This document shows, piece after piece, positions 35,323 through 46,271 of a stretch of 64,000 nt of DNA; positions within the stretch are counted from its first letter, which is position 1, and every line of letters begins with the position of its first letter. The notes under the pieces are model-generated. The model worked only from the letters and a program-made list of their open reading frames with translations. It did no database searches and had not been told where the DNA came from. The position numbers were made by a program, and so were the translations under genes. The DNA is taken from contig CM060733.1 of the NCBI GenBank assembly GCA_030704615.1, forward strand, positions 22,320,001 through 22,384,000, in the 5' to 3' direction. The DNA is from Takakia lepidozioides (Eukaryota > Streptophyta > Takakiopsida > Takakiales > Takakiaceae).

Positions 35323-37065
35323 CTAGGGACTCGCGAGAAACGATTTTTTGGCAAAGAATGGCCGATGCGATTCTGTCTCCTCCTCTACAACAGGGTCCGA
35401 TTCGGGCAAGTCTCCCAGCTTCTCCTCGTCGGACGACTCTGCAAGGCTGAGTGTACGCACAAACATAGAATGAAGTACATTAGAGAATTCAAACAGGGAA
35501 TCATCGGCAGGTTGCATGGTCCCTACAACCGAAACCAATACACTTACTATGGTGCAACTCACTCGAAGACAGGCATTGGGGGAAGCGGCTTCGAGCGCCC
35601 CTGCATCGAACGAATTTCCCGGACTTCCTCCTCTTCATCTTCCTCCTCTCCTTCCACGTCCTCTTCTGCGTTTTTGGGATCCTCAGTCGGAGGCAGACGT
35701 TGAAGGCCCGCCAAATTGTAATCGTACAAGGCCGTATCCCCCTCAAATGAGAACACAAATTGGTTCGACATCCTTCCCGCCCACATACAGGCACCTGCGA
35801 ATTCATACGACACAACCACAGCCAAACTCAAGAATGAGTCGCTTCCTCGCACAAGCAAACATACAGAAACAGAAATGGTGTCAATTTCGGTGCCGCATTC
35901 AATTAACGTTCTCACCTGTATTTGCAGTGACGTCAAGGACCCTGCCTTCAACATCCGTACACGTTTCCATGAGTGTCTGGATGAATGCAGGACTCCTGGT
36001 CCTGCCATACCTCCATGGCTTGCCCGACAAATCACAAAGAATGTCCTTCTCTCCCACATGGTTGAACAGGACGTTATACTCCAGTGGATCAACTGTGGAA
36101 TCAACAAGTCTTCCTGCTTCACGTAATTTGAATTTCGAATGTTCCTTCACGAAGCAAAATGCCTGAAAGATATGAGTCTGCAGAGAAGGAAATGAAAACG
36201 TCAGAGGTGGCCTACACGTACAGGGGCAATTTCGGCGCAGAAATTGACATAGCAGAGGAGAACCACAACATACCTTCTGGCCATCGTTGAGAAGACCCTG
36301 CGTGTTGATGCAAGTCCAGATCTTTTTCAGGATAGGTGCTGCACTTCTCCCTGTCCATACTTTGATATCATTCTCAGTGACTTCTCCATCGGCTGCTAGC
36401 ACAACAACACAGCCAACGTCGTCCAACATGTTGGCTGCGAACCCGAATGTGTGGCTCCAGTATCTTTCGTCGTACTTGTTCCACCAGGGAACTGAGCCCA
36501 GCCCCAGTATCTCCTGTCCATCCGGGATATCCACAAGGATCATGTCGATGGAGACTTTCACCGCCCTGCCCCCGACTGTGCTCTTTTTGCCGTGGCTCAT
36601 CGCCACAAAATACTCCATCATCTTTGTGTAGCCAGGAGTGTCCTCCATATCATTGCCAGTGGCCTTCCTCTTCCCCTGGTGGGCCTCGATCGCCTTCCTC
36701 AATCTCGTTATCTCCAGCCTTCTGGTCAGAGCAGTTATGAAATTTTCATTAACACACTCCACAATTGTGGGTGTTTTGAGGACTTCCCTGCCCGCAATGT
36801 GCACCGCACGGTAGGGTCTGCCAGGTGCATCCTCGTATAGTGATCTCTTCGCAGCCGACCCCCCGGAGCGCTGGCCCTTGTGAATTTTCGGACGAGGTGT
36901 GGCCCCCTGGGTGTTTTCCTGCTGGAAATCGTCGTCGAAATCCTCCTCATCTGGCTGACTGTGTTGCTGCTTCTTCTTCTTGGGTGTGGGGGTCTTCGTC
37001 TCTTGCCCCTGTTTGCGCGTTCTTTTCTTCCTGTCCTTGGGCTGCTCAGCTGCCTGCTTCTCCAA
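35323..37065 (-). CDS. Amino-methyltransferase-like protein with degenerate motifs (spliced)
   Basis: Four exons with GT-AG junctions in phase: 37065-36274, 36177-35916, 35794-35563, 35446-35323, giving 469 residues up to TAG. The N-terminus is a basic, Lys/Gln-rich tail (KKRTRK, KKKKQQ; nuclear-signal-like). A middle segment has IDMILVDIPDG at the place of a DPPY/DPPW motif. The C-terminal part has GRTRSPAFIQTLME, then GRVLDVTANTGACMWAGR and FSFEGD, like the SAM-binding motif I region. Catalytic motif before SAM motif is the order of beta-class amino-methyltransferases and MT-A70 proteins. Both motifs are degenerate, so methyl transfer is doubtful. The same frame continues past the TAG to 34879 with charged, coding-like sequence, so the TAG may be a nonsense mutation. 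Introns 1 and 2 each contain one palindrome copy. Confidence 0.6.
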
Positions 37066-37105
37066 TTCTCATCCAAAAAAAAAAAGTAAGTGCCGGGTTT
37101 GGACG

Positions 37106-37702
37106 AATTTCGGCGCCGAAATTCATCCGTCGCATAGAAAATGTAATATTAGAGTTACTCATTGCGGACAGTAAAGATGAATTTCGGCGCAGAAATTGAT
37201 CCATTTCAAAGAAAAATAAATATTGGAGGGAGGGCATTGGATGAATTTCGGCGCCGAAATCCGGCGCTCAAACCCTGAAAAGAATTTGGAGGGATGAAGT
37301 CGGCTGAATTTCGGCGCCGAAATTCATTGCTCGCGAAGGAAAATAAAAAATTTCGGGAGGACTTCGGATGAATTTCGGCGCCGAAATTCATTGCTCGCGA
37401 AGGAAAATAAAAAATTTCAGGAGGACTTGGAATGAATTTCGGCGCCGAAATTCAATGCTCGCGAAGAAAAAATAAAATCGGGAGGATTTCGGTTGAATTT
37501 CGGCGCCGAAATTCATTGCTCGCGAAGAAAAAGGAAAATTAAAAGGGAGTACTTGGATGAGATTCGGCGCCAAAGTTCATCTGTCGGAAAGAAAAATAAA
37601 AACAAAAAGGACTTCCGATGAATTCCGGCACCGAAATCCATCCGCAGGGCAGCAGAATTAGGGTCGGAAAAGGAGATGAAGAATGAATTTCGGCGCCGAA
37701 AT
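37106..37702. repeat. Tandem array of ~64-bp units, each with an 18-bp palindrome
   Basis: Ten units. Palindrome starts: 37106, 37180, 37244, 37307, 37371, 37435, 37496, 37560, 37621, 37685; spacings 74, 64, 63, 64, 64, 61, 64, 61, 64. Core is AATTTCGGCGCCGAAATT; six are perfect or differ by one base. Between them lies a conserved CATTGCTCGCGAAGGAAAAT-like spacer. The array sits upstream of the methyltransferase-like gene start (37065) and upstream of the zinc-finger gene, so it is the shared intergenic region of two divergent genes. Confidence 0.95.
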
Positions 37703-38262
37703 ACATCCATTCTGCCGATTCAGGATTACTGTCATTCGGAAGTCGGCACCGATATCCGGACACGTGGTGAATCACGACTGTAATCAGGAACACATTCATC
37801 CGTATTTTGGCATCTAAATTCAACCCATATGTGCAGATACAATTTAATGAAGAAGAAGTTCATCCGAATTTCGGCACCGAAATCCATCCGTTGGGTGCTT
37901 GGTTAGTTTAATGAGATAAACAAATTACGATTTCTGTTGCCAGAATTCATCCCCTGGCTTCCAAAGCTGTTACATGACAGAGATGTTCATCTAGATTTCG
38001 GTGCCGAAATTCATGGGAAGGCCTGATTTATTGTACCCCAAGTGGTTGTACATTACAATTCAGGCACCAAATATCCGATGTGAACTTGCTGTTCTCATCC
38101 GTTTTTTTAACGTACGTTACACACCTTCATCTTTACGTGCATTGATCACCCATCCTGTTGGATACGGAATCCTCCAGAAAATCATTTGTGTTATTAGGTA
38201 GGACACACTCTTCTCATTGCAGAACTTCGCTGCGGAGCGTACCTAGAGGTCCCGTCTTCAAA
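37703..38262. repeat. Dispersed degenerate palindromes upstream of the zinc-finger gene
   Basis: Further copies at 37867-37884 and 37994-38011 and weaker ones near 37739 and 37802. No gene is seen. The stretch would include the promoter of the plus-strand gene starting at 38263, but I see no clear TATA box. Confidence 0.6.
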
Positions 38263-39523
38263 ATGGACTCCCGTGTTTGGGTCAACGTGTACTTCCATCC
38301 TGATTATCTGAAAGCTAAAATACCCTGCGACCAAGGATTTGCGATTGTCACTTAGCAGTACTTGTGTGTGAAGTTCGGGCTCCGCCCTGGAACGGTGTTT
38401 TTGGAAGAGAAGACGAAGGATGCTTATGGAAATTTTTCTGGAAAGTGCCGTCATTCTGCATGCAGATTTCGGAAAAGGCAAAGAGTGGCGGCTCCCAGCT
38501 TCTGAATCCATCCGGTACAGTGCCATTGGTGAAATCGTGCCTAAAGAGTTCCCACGCTGGAACTTGGTTGATCCTCCTTCCACAAGAGGGTCTGGCATGC
38601 AAGATGTGAAGGATGTGGGCACCTCTTCACAAGCAGAGAAGCCCAAACATGTGAAAAGGGAAATCCAGGAAAACAGGGAAACAGTCGTCCACGACTTATC
38701 CAGTGACGATGAAGACTGTATGGTCCTTCCATTGTATGTTTCGAAGTCGTCCATCACTAGGAGTGTTCAGCATACACCGTCCGACTCAACTTCCGTCCGC
38801 TCAGTAATCGACATATTGCGGAGGATGAAGACAACGGGTTCCCGCTCCAGTGACCTTCTTAGGCTTGATTACGACAAAACTCCAATCCATTCTGTGGAAA
38901 CTTTGCCTGATGTTGTGGATGGGAATGCTATCTACGAGTTCCCTCCAATGCCGGCAGGCGCAGGCCCAGACGGCATGCTCGCAGGAATGAACAGGAAACA
39001 TGACGGCCACCCTTGGTGTGTCACCAAAACTTCATCGTCCAACCTGGGTGATGGAGTTCGAGTGAGATATGTATTGTGTGCTGGGCATCTTAAATGTTTC
39101 TCGAGCACATGTTACCATTACACTAGCAAAGGCACCAGGAATGAGACTGACTGGATTGGCAATTCGTCGACCCCATTTTGGCCTCAAGGTAGAGTTCCTG
39201 CAGGGACGTTCAAGTGTGCCCATTGCAACGCAGCCCCTACGTGCATGGCAGTGTGCAACGCCAAGCAGTACTACGTCGGGACCGTCGGCCCAGCGTGCAC
39301 CAGAGCATGCATTCACATCGGAAAGCATGAGCACCCCCTCGCCAGAGGCAATTGCAGAGTCGCTTTTCAACAAGCCCAGGATATTATCAAGGAGGAGGTG
39401 AGGTTGAGGCCGGGTGCAAAACCAAAGCAGATACAGCTCGCATCGGCACATAGGATTGCAATTGGCAGAATAATGTCGGAGGACAATTCGGATAAACCGT
39501 CTTGTACTGGTGGCTGGAACTAG
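38263..39523 (+). pseudogene. Zinc-finger protein of transposase N-terminus type, broken
   Basis: Start ATG 38263 (MDSRVWVNVYFHPDYLKAK). An in-frame TAG lies at 38353-38355 and a frameshift near 38410-38430; the frame then stays open to 39523. The order of segments matches the paralogue at 42841: a beta-rich N-terminus, an acidic DEDCMV motif, SVIDILRRMKTTGSRSSDLL. After that come Cys/His-rich modules: VLCAGHLKCFSSTC, FKCAHCNAAPTCMAVC, and CIHIGKHEHP. This resembles the WRKY/FLYWCH-like DNA-binding region preceding MULE-type transposase domains. No DDE domain follows before the stop, so the protein is truncated or a separate DNA-binding partner. Confidence 0.6.
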
Positions 39524-39738
39524 CACGCGTCGTGTTCCAATCAACTTCATCCGTGCGAACGTGTCAGGGGTCACAATCTCTTCATCACCCATACGGCAAA
39601 AAGTGTTGGACGGTGGCAACGCTTCGGGAGACGTGGCTGCTTACGCATCTGCTCATGCATAGTGGTTGCATGTTCCACCGCTTCGCTCTCTCGCTCCTTG
39701 CCCTTCTGCAATGACGTTCTCCTGCGTTTCCTCTCCTT

Positions 39739-42491
39739 ATGCGGCATAGTGGTAGCATAGAGTTTGTGGAAGGTCAGGCGACTCCGGCAAAGAGGAGGAC
39801 GCGGGATTTTGGGAAGCCGCCGACGACACGACTTAAGCTCCGTCTCATGCATGAAATGCAGACCTCGTTATCCGGAGACTCGGATCGCCCACCGGTGAGA
39901 GATTCGTGCTTCGCGGATGTGAAGCACTCCATACGCAATATTCCTTTTACACCTTTTTTTTGGCGTGCAGTGTCTCATGTTTTCCTGTTTGTTTGATATG
40001 GGAGCTGGGGAGGGATTGCAGGGGGGCGAGGCAACACAGTCAACTTTGGATACTCCTGCCCGGGTGCTGCGCTCACAAGGTGGAAGTGCATCGAGGCAGA
40101 CGAGTCCTCATTCAACACCTCAGATATCGCCTCCGAAAAGCCCACCTAGAGTTCGGAAGCCGAGAAAGCAGAAGGAGCCCATGGCTTCGCCAGTAAAACC
40201 CCTAGGGAGACTGGAAGCGGAGATATTGGGTTTGTAGTCAATTTCAGAAAACATAGATGCGGTGGAGGCCGCTGGAGATGTGGGAGTCGGATCTGCAGAA
40301 GGGCGGCCCATTCAGCTAACAGAAGGAGAGGACGATAACGTGGTACGACTTGGCGACGATCAGAACCTGCTGGAGCTTGCGGAGGAGCAAAACCTCCAGG
40401 ACAGTACACATGCTGGTGAGAGGGGTGAGGGAAGTGACAGAGGTGATACAAGTAAGAAACTGGTGGCGGGTATGCTCATGAGCGCACGAGACATGAACAT
40501 AGCAGCAAACAGGTTGCTGGCAGAGACTCATAGCAACATAGGCCGCGTTTTGGGCTCCATGGTGTATCCGGAGAACCTCAAAGTTCCTTTGTGTCGCATG
40601 GTAAGCCTTCCAGTTGTAAGGCAAGCACTGCCAGGGGATATCGATCGACTGAAGCACAACTTCAGAGAAGGGTACAGACGGGGGTCGGCAGCATTCTACG
40701 TTTCCATTGAGAATGACCAGGGTGTCACAAGGGGCCCCACTGCAGAGGAGCTTCAGAATTGGGGCCCCCACTGGCACACTGTTAATGCCGAGTTTGAAGC
40801 CTATCTGAAGACTAATCCGACATTCGCACACATGGAAGGGAAGATGTTCTTCGTTTGGGACGGGAACCACAGGATGCTTGCCTGGACAGAGTACATTGCT
40901 GAAATGCATCCGCAAGATATCAGTTGGCATTACATGGTGGACTGCATTGTCGTGAAGGTGGACGTCAGGGACAGAGGACTGTTGAAGGGTGCCATGGCGG
41001 ATATAAATCTGTAAGTATACAATTACATCCTTGTGTACTGCCTATTGCGGCGCCGAAATAGGCAATGTTCACCACTGTCATGCACTCTATGAACTGGAAA
41101 TTGGATTGCTGTGCCGAAATCATATTTTCATGTTGTTTTTTTTCTCCATGGCAGGGTAACAGAGAGGGCCTTCGTGGAAACTCATCTGGCACATACGCTC
41201 TACAGAGTGCAAGAAGTGGGGACAGCTCCGCTGACAGACTTCCAAAAGTCCCTCGATCCCGAGCTGTACAGGAAGTCCCTAGCGAAAGCAGATCGCACCT
41301 GGTACCGACCAACACTGGACGCCATGGTGGAGATCCTCTATTCGGTGAGGTTCATCTCAAATTTCAGTATCAATTTAATGTTATTTGTTGCAGGGATCCG
41401 TGGCCTGACTGTATCTGCTGGGTATGGGAATGCAGACGAACATCAGGGATGACTTGGCCTATGCCAAAAGGCAGTTCTTTGAGAATGATGCCCCCAACAA
41501 GGCGGACGCGTCGATAGAGAGTCATATTGTGCAGGCAGGGAAGCAATCCCGGACCAAGTACAGGTCCAAACTTGTTAAGCAAGTTGCAATCGCTGACCCT
41601 GGTCTTGGTGCCGAGTTCCTGGCGGAGATAGGACTGCATTACTCCAGACCCATGAAACCGGAAATGTCCATGGAGAAACTTCATCACATCGCAGTGTCCT
41701 GTGTTGAGCCGGCGGAGAAGGTAAGCATGTGTTTATTCTTGTTTTGTGACTTCTCGCGATTCTTATGTTGGAGTTCTTGTCTGACCGATGTGAGGTGGCT
41801 GCAGACGAGGTGGCTGCGAATCTGGAACGGCCATACAAACACAAAGCTGCTGTACCACTTTCCCATCGAGCCAACAGACGACAAAATGAACGACTGGCTC
41901 AATGTCATGACTTGGTGGCATCAGGTATAATTTTCTCCTATTCTGTGTTGGACATCGTCGCAATTTCAAAATCATGAATGTTTTGGAAACCTGCCATGAT
42001 GCAGGTACTGACCCACGCCCAGGAGCAATTGGACTGCAACACCACCACTTTCAAGTTACAGATCGACTGGACGAAGCCTGAGACAATGGAGAACTACGTG
42101 CAGTCCTGGCGAGGGCGCTTCGCAAACCTCTTTTTCAGAGAAATTGCAAAGGCAAGACGCAGCGTATACATCGAAGAGCAGGAGAGTGCCGACAAAGCGG
42201 CAATGCGTGTCCTGTTCAGGTAATCTGCTGACAATGCATCCCCCTATTTGCAGTTTAGATGATTTGGTTAAGCAGCGATGGATATTGCGGCGCCGAAATA
42301 TACCTCTGCAAAATGTGAGTTCTGCGTAATTGGGGCACGGTCCACTCCGTATTTCGGTGCCGAAATACCTTGTGCATTGGCAACTTCCACTTGCATGATG
42401 CATCGGTAGAATGATTTTTGTTGAACTGCCTCGTGATTGCAGGTACATAAACTTTTTCACCTCGTCTACGCGCGGACGGAGATATTCGTAA
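39739..42491 (+). CDS. ParB-like GNHR-motif protein, seven exons, with one in-frame TAG
   Basis: Exons 39739-39894, 40022-41010, 41155-41344, 41436-41720, 41805-41924, 42005-42219, 42443-42491. All junctions are GT-AG and in phase; 667 codons plus stop. Exon 2 has SLPVVRQALPGDIDRLKHNF, a lead-in like ParB/sulfiredoxin-fold proteins, then FFVWDGNHRMLAWTEYI, where GNHR matches the nucleotide-binding motif of ParB-like N-terminal domains. A Pro/Lys/Arg-rich stretch (about 40090-40200) looks like a nuclear signal. A TAG at 40235-40237 interrupts exon 2. A 168-nt GT-AG segment (40080-40247) would remove it and keep the frame, so it may be an intron instead of a lesion. The C-terminal half is helical and unrecognised. 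Palindromes occupy introns 2 and 6. Confidence 0.6.
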
Positions 42492-42493
42492 TG

Positions 42494-42800
42494 AATTTCG
42501 GCGCCGAAATATGGATGAAATGTGCCCAAGTGCAACCGTTTTCACTGTCCCGGAATTAATTCCGGCTCCGATATCCCACTGACAGGTTTGCTCATGACGG
42601 ATGAGGACTTCGGAAGCGATGAATTGCGGCGCCGAAATTCATCCGTCCGCTGTTGAAACGTACCGACCTGACTGTTGAATGTCATAGGCAGGGGATTTTC
42701 ATGGCGGTTGGGTTTCATGATGTGCGGATATTTCATTCAATGCCGGCTGCTCCGGGAACAGCATCCGGTGAACGGAAGGTATTTCGGTGCTTGTGCTTGC
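42494..42800. repeat. Palindromes between the ParB-like gene and the zinc-finger paralogue
   Basis: Copies at 42494-42511 (three bases after the ParB-like stop codon), a degenerate one near 42556, one at 42622-42639, and a half-site near 42780. No ORF of note. Confidence 0.8.
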
Positions 42801-42840
42801 ACTCTGTTCAGAGCACACCTTCTACTGTGCCACTGTCAAC

Positions 42841-43438
42841 ATGGCTGAGCGCGTTCGCCTAACCTGTCCATCTGCAAATGCGTCTGTAAGAGTCGAAGCA
42901 AAGGATGGTTCGGTGATATTCGCAGACAAGGTTCTCAGATCTCGGTTTGCATTGCAGGATACGACAGCTGTTTTCAAAGTTGAGGAGGTGGGAGAGGATG
43001 GCGTTGTGGAAACTCGGATTGTCAGTCCTAAACGAAATGATTTTGCGCGGGCGTATGTCATTCCACACGAAACAGGTCGACAATACATCGTATATGGGCA
43101 GCAAGCATCATCGTCGAGTGTGTCGGCATCCCTTACTCCACCGACTGCCGCATCTATATTTGGCCCAGGTCTTGCGAAGACGGAGAATATTCAAATATTG
43201 AGTGAGGAGGATGAGGACTGCATGGTGGTTGGCAGCAGACGAGCACACTCCGCACCTCCGCGCACGCGCGCAAACACCACGGAGGACGACGATGCACATG
43301 AGGTCGATGCCGACGTGTTTACTCCCACACCCGCAGATGCGGTTACAAATTCAATGGTGGACATCTTGCAGCTCCTACGCACCAGCACCACATCCCGCAA
43401 CGAGCTTTCTAGGATCGACTTTCACAGTGTTCAAATAG
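42841..43438 (+). pseudogene. Zinc-finger protein paralogue, 3' end lost
   Basis: Starts MAERVRLTCPSANASVRVEA at 42841. Parallel to 38263-39523: FALQDTTAVFKVEEV, EDEDCMVV, NSMVDILQLLRTSTTSRNEL. It has no stop codon before 43438, where minus-strand gypsy element F begins, so the Cys/His region is missing. The opening third is intact, unlike the first copy, and shows what the broken N-terminus of that gene should look like in outline. Confidence 0.65.
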
Positions 43439-46271
43439 TGAAGGTGAACCATTTACACACCCCAACTTTCACCATTCTTGGTTCCTCCTCAGTTCCCACA
43501 TTGATTTCTCTCACCTGCTCTTCAGCTATGATAGTCCATCCAGCCACTACTTTATCCTGCAAACTCACAGTGGCTGGTTCCTCTAGGATTTCTATTTCTC
43601 CCTCTCTTTCTTCATAGAAATGTGGGGGGTAACAGCTTGTTTCCCCTTTAATTGGTGTTGTTGTTACTGCACTACAACATATACCTTTGAAACAATTTAA
43701 TCCTCCCAGTTGCATTTCTGCAACCTGTTCCCACTCTGGGTGTGTAGCAAATAGAGTAGCCTCCTGCTCTTTATCAAGTCCTCCGCACAGTTAGAATCTG
43801 AGTATTCCAGTCATGGAATATCTTGGCCTGTTTCAGCCATGGTCATCCTAACAGTAGGGAATAAGCTTCCATGACATCATCCATTTTCAATACAATCATA
43901 GTGATCTTAAGACCAACTTCTGAATCTATATTCTTACTCCTCTTATCAAGCCCAATGGTTGTACACTCCTTTGGTCTGCTAGGATTATTTCTATAATCCT
44001 GATTCCCTGGCTGGTAATTCCCCCTTGGATTACCCTGATAGTTGCCTCCGGGATTGCCTTGGTAATTCCCTTTTGGATTACCTCTTCCTGCCATACCATT
44101 GTTATATCCACCAGGCCTACCATAGTGGTCATGGTCATTGTTTCTTCTTGGCTGGGGCTGCACTTGATGCACCCTCACTTGCCTAGGTTCCCTTGTAGTT
44201 GTTTTCCTGTTGTAATAACAATTCTCAGTGGAATGGTTATCCATCTTACAGATAGCACAATGTTTCTCTTTCATGTGGCACTCAGCTGTGGCATTGCCTT
44301 CATTTTGGCATTTTGAACACCAGGCCCCCTTCCTCCAATGGGTTGCAGCCTCTGTTGCATACTTCTTCAAGATTCTTCCAATCTCTTTTCATAGTTGTCC
44401 TTCTTCAACGTTTCCTTCTTCTTGTTCTTCCTCTTGAGCTCTTGCTCTTCTTCCTCATCTGACTCATCTTCAAAGTCATCATCATCCCTCTTATCCTTCC
44501 TGAGCATTCCCAATTGCTCAATTTTGTTAGCTGTTTCGAATGTCTCCTCCACTGTATGATGGGGTAGCATATCCACTTTCTTTTGTAACTCCGGTCTTAG
44601 TCCACTCACAAACCAAGTCTTCTCACAAACCAAGTCTTCTGTAATCCTACTGCTGGCACAGCAGCCAGCTTTCTTATCATTAACTCCATCTTCTCCATGT
44701 ATTCCTCAACAGTTTCATGCTTATTATGTCTCAACTGTTGTAGGCTACTGTACACTTTGTCCTCAGTTTTGCTTGTCCTGAATCTAATCCGAAATGTCGT
44801 GCTAAGGTCATCCCAGGTTTGGAAATGGTCATCAGGAAATCGAGCATACCACTCATTTGCCTTCTTGATAAGTGAACAAGGGAATAGTCTTAACTTTGAA
44901 TCATCATCATTCTCATTGTTCACTATAAACATTTTCTCAAACTGATTGATATGTACATCTGGATTCCCTTTCCCTCCATAGATTGGGAAAGGTGGTTTCG
45001 CTCGAGTTGGGGCTACTGCCGCCATTTGTGGCCCAACTCCCTGCCCTGTGGCAGGTGCTGGTCCTTGAGGACCTGCTGTGGTTGTGGTTGAACTCCCACC
45101 AGGTGCTGGCCCCTGGACACTTCCTGCTACTGGCCCCCCTATATTTGCAGTACCCCTAGCACCAGTTGCACTACTTCCCACACTCCCTGTCCCCCCAGAG
45201 CCAGATCCAAGCTGCCCGCTTGATCCCCCTGAGCCGACACCTGTGTTGGCCTGTGATCCAAGTGCTCCACTTGATCTAGGTCCAACAGGTTGGGATGTCC
45301 TGGTTGTAGTCTCAACCTCAACTATTGGGTCTCCTCGTCTTCCAAGTTTTTCTCTCTGTTTCTTCTTTCTCACTCATATAACTCAACTGAAGTGGTGTTG
45401 GAGTGTCTAAACTCTCTGATGGCCCTTCTTCACCCTCCTCCCTCTCGTTAGCTGGTGTATCAGAAACTGGTGTTCCTGCTCTGGGTGTACCGTGCCAACT
45501 TTGATCAAAGATTTCTGTCAAATTTTTAATCCAGGGATTCCCTTCAGATCTTTCCCCTCGTATTTGATCTTCTTCTTCCACCAGATCTTTTAGTCTCTCT
45601 TGTAAAAAATAAATAGGTGTGATATCTAAATTAGAATCTTCAGGTATGGGTGATGAATTTTCTGGTCTTGGTGGTGTGAGAGGCCCAAATGACTCTCCTA
45701 TATTTATTCCCTTTTGCCAAAGATATGGATAATTAGCTTTTAAATAGCTTTCTTTTTTCGCTGAATATCTGTGAAGTCTAGCTTCCATTTCATCACTCAT
45801 GACCCATATCTTTCACGTCTTTGATGAGGTAATAACCAAAGCTCTCTCCTGTAGTATCTTTCGTATATGCCTGGATTTCTTTCAAGCTTTAATGTACCCT
45901 TGGCTAGACTAGAAGGCTCCGTTACCATATATCCATATGGAAAGCAGGTCTGAAAAGCTGTTCTTGGTGTAAGTTTGATCCACAAGATATCCTTGGGAAT
46001 CCAATTCTTTACCAATTTAAGCTCTTCATGCATATGAGTAAGAACATTCACTTTCCGTTCCTCCCGGCCTTCAAACTCCACTCGTTTAATGGATAGCAAC
46101 ACTATCACATAAACCAGTGTTGGTAACCAACTTGCTCTCCCTTTACAGGCCACTTGATAAATCTTTATCACTCATTTTTCCAGACCCCACTCCGGATCAG
46201 CATCATGCACTCTCTTGAGATTATTTTCCTTGCAACCATCTGGCAATTCCAAGAACCTCTGAAAGAATTGT
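43439..46271 (-). pseudogene. Gag and nucleocapsid of element F
   Basis: Gag N-terminal part (46171-45797, WLPTLVYVIVLLSIKRVEF), Pro/Gly-rich part and gag core (45373-44606, FPIYGGKGNPDVHINQFEKM, KKANEWYARFPDDHFQTWDD). Two good zinc knuckles follow near 44230-44330 (CSKCQNEGNATAEC, CAICKMDNHSTENC), which element B has lost. A short internal duplication repeats the EKTWFV segment near 44610-44640. The last part (43715-43431) matches the B sequence between protease and RT. Confidence 0.8.

Noticed and set aside
37106-37702. CRISPR-like array
   Set aside because: Regular spacing, but the repeat is a palindrome, spacers are also repeated, and the context is an intron-containing eukaryotic locus with no cas genes. 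It is a tandem repeat.
35323-42491. Bacterial or phage contamination (ParB and methyltransferase-like genes)
   Set aside because: Both genes have several in-phase GT-AG introns and sit in the same sequence as plant retroelements.
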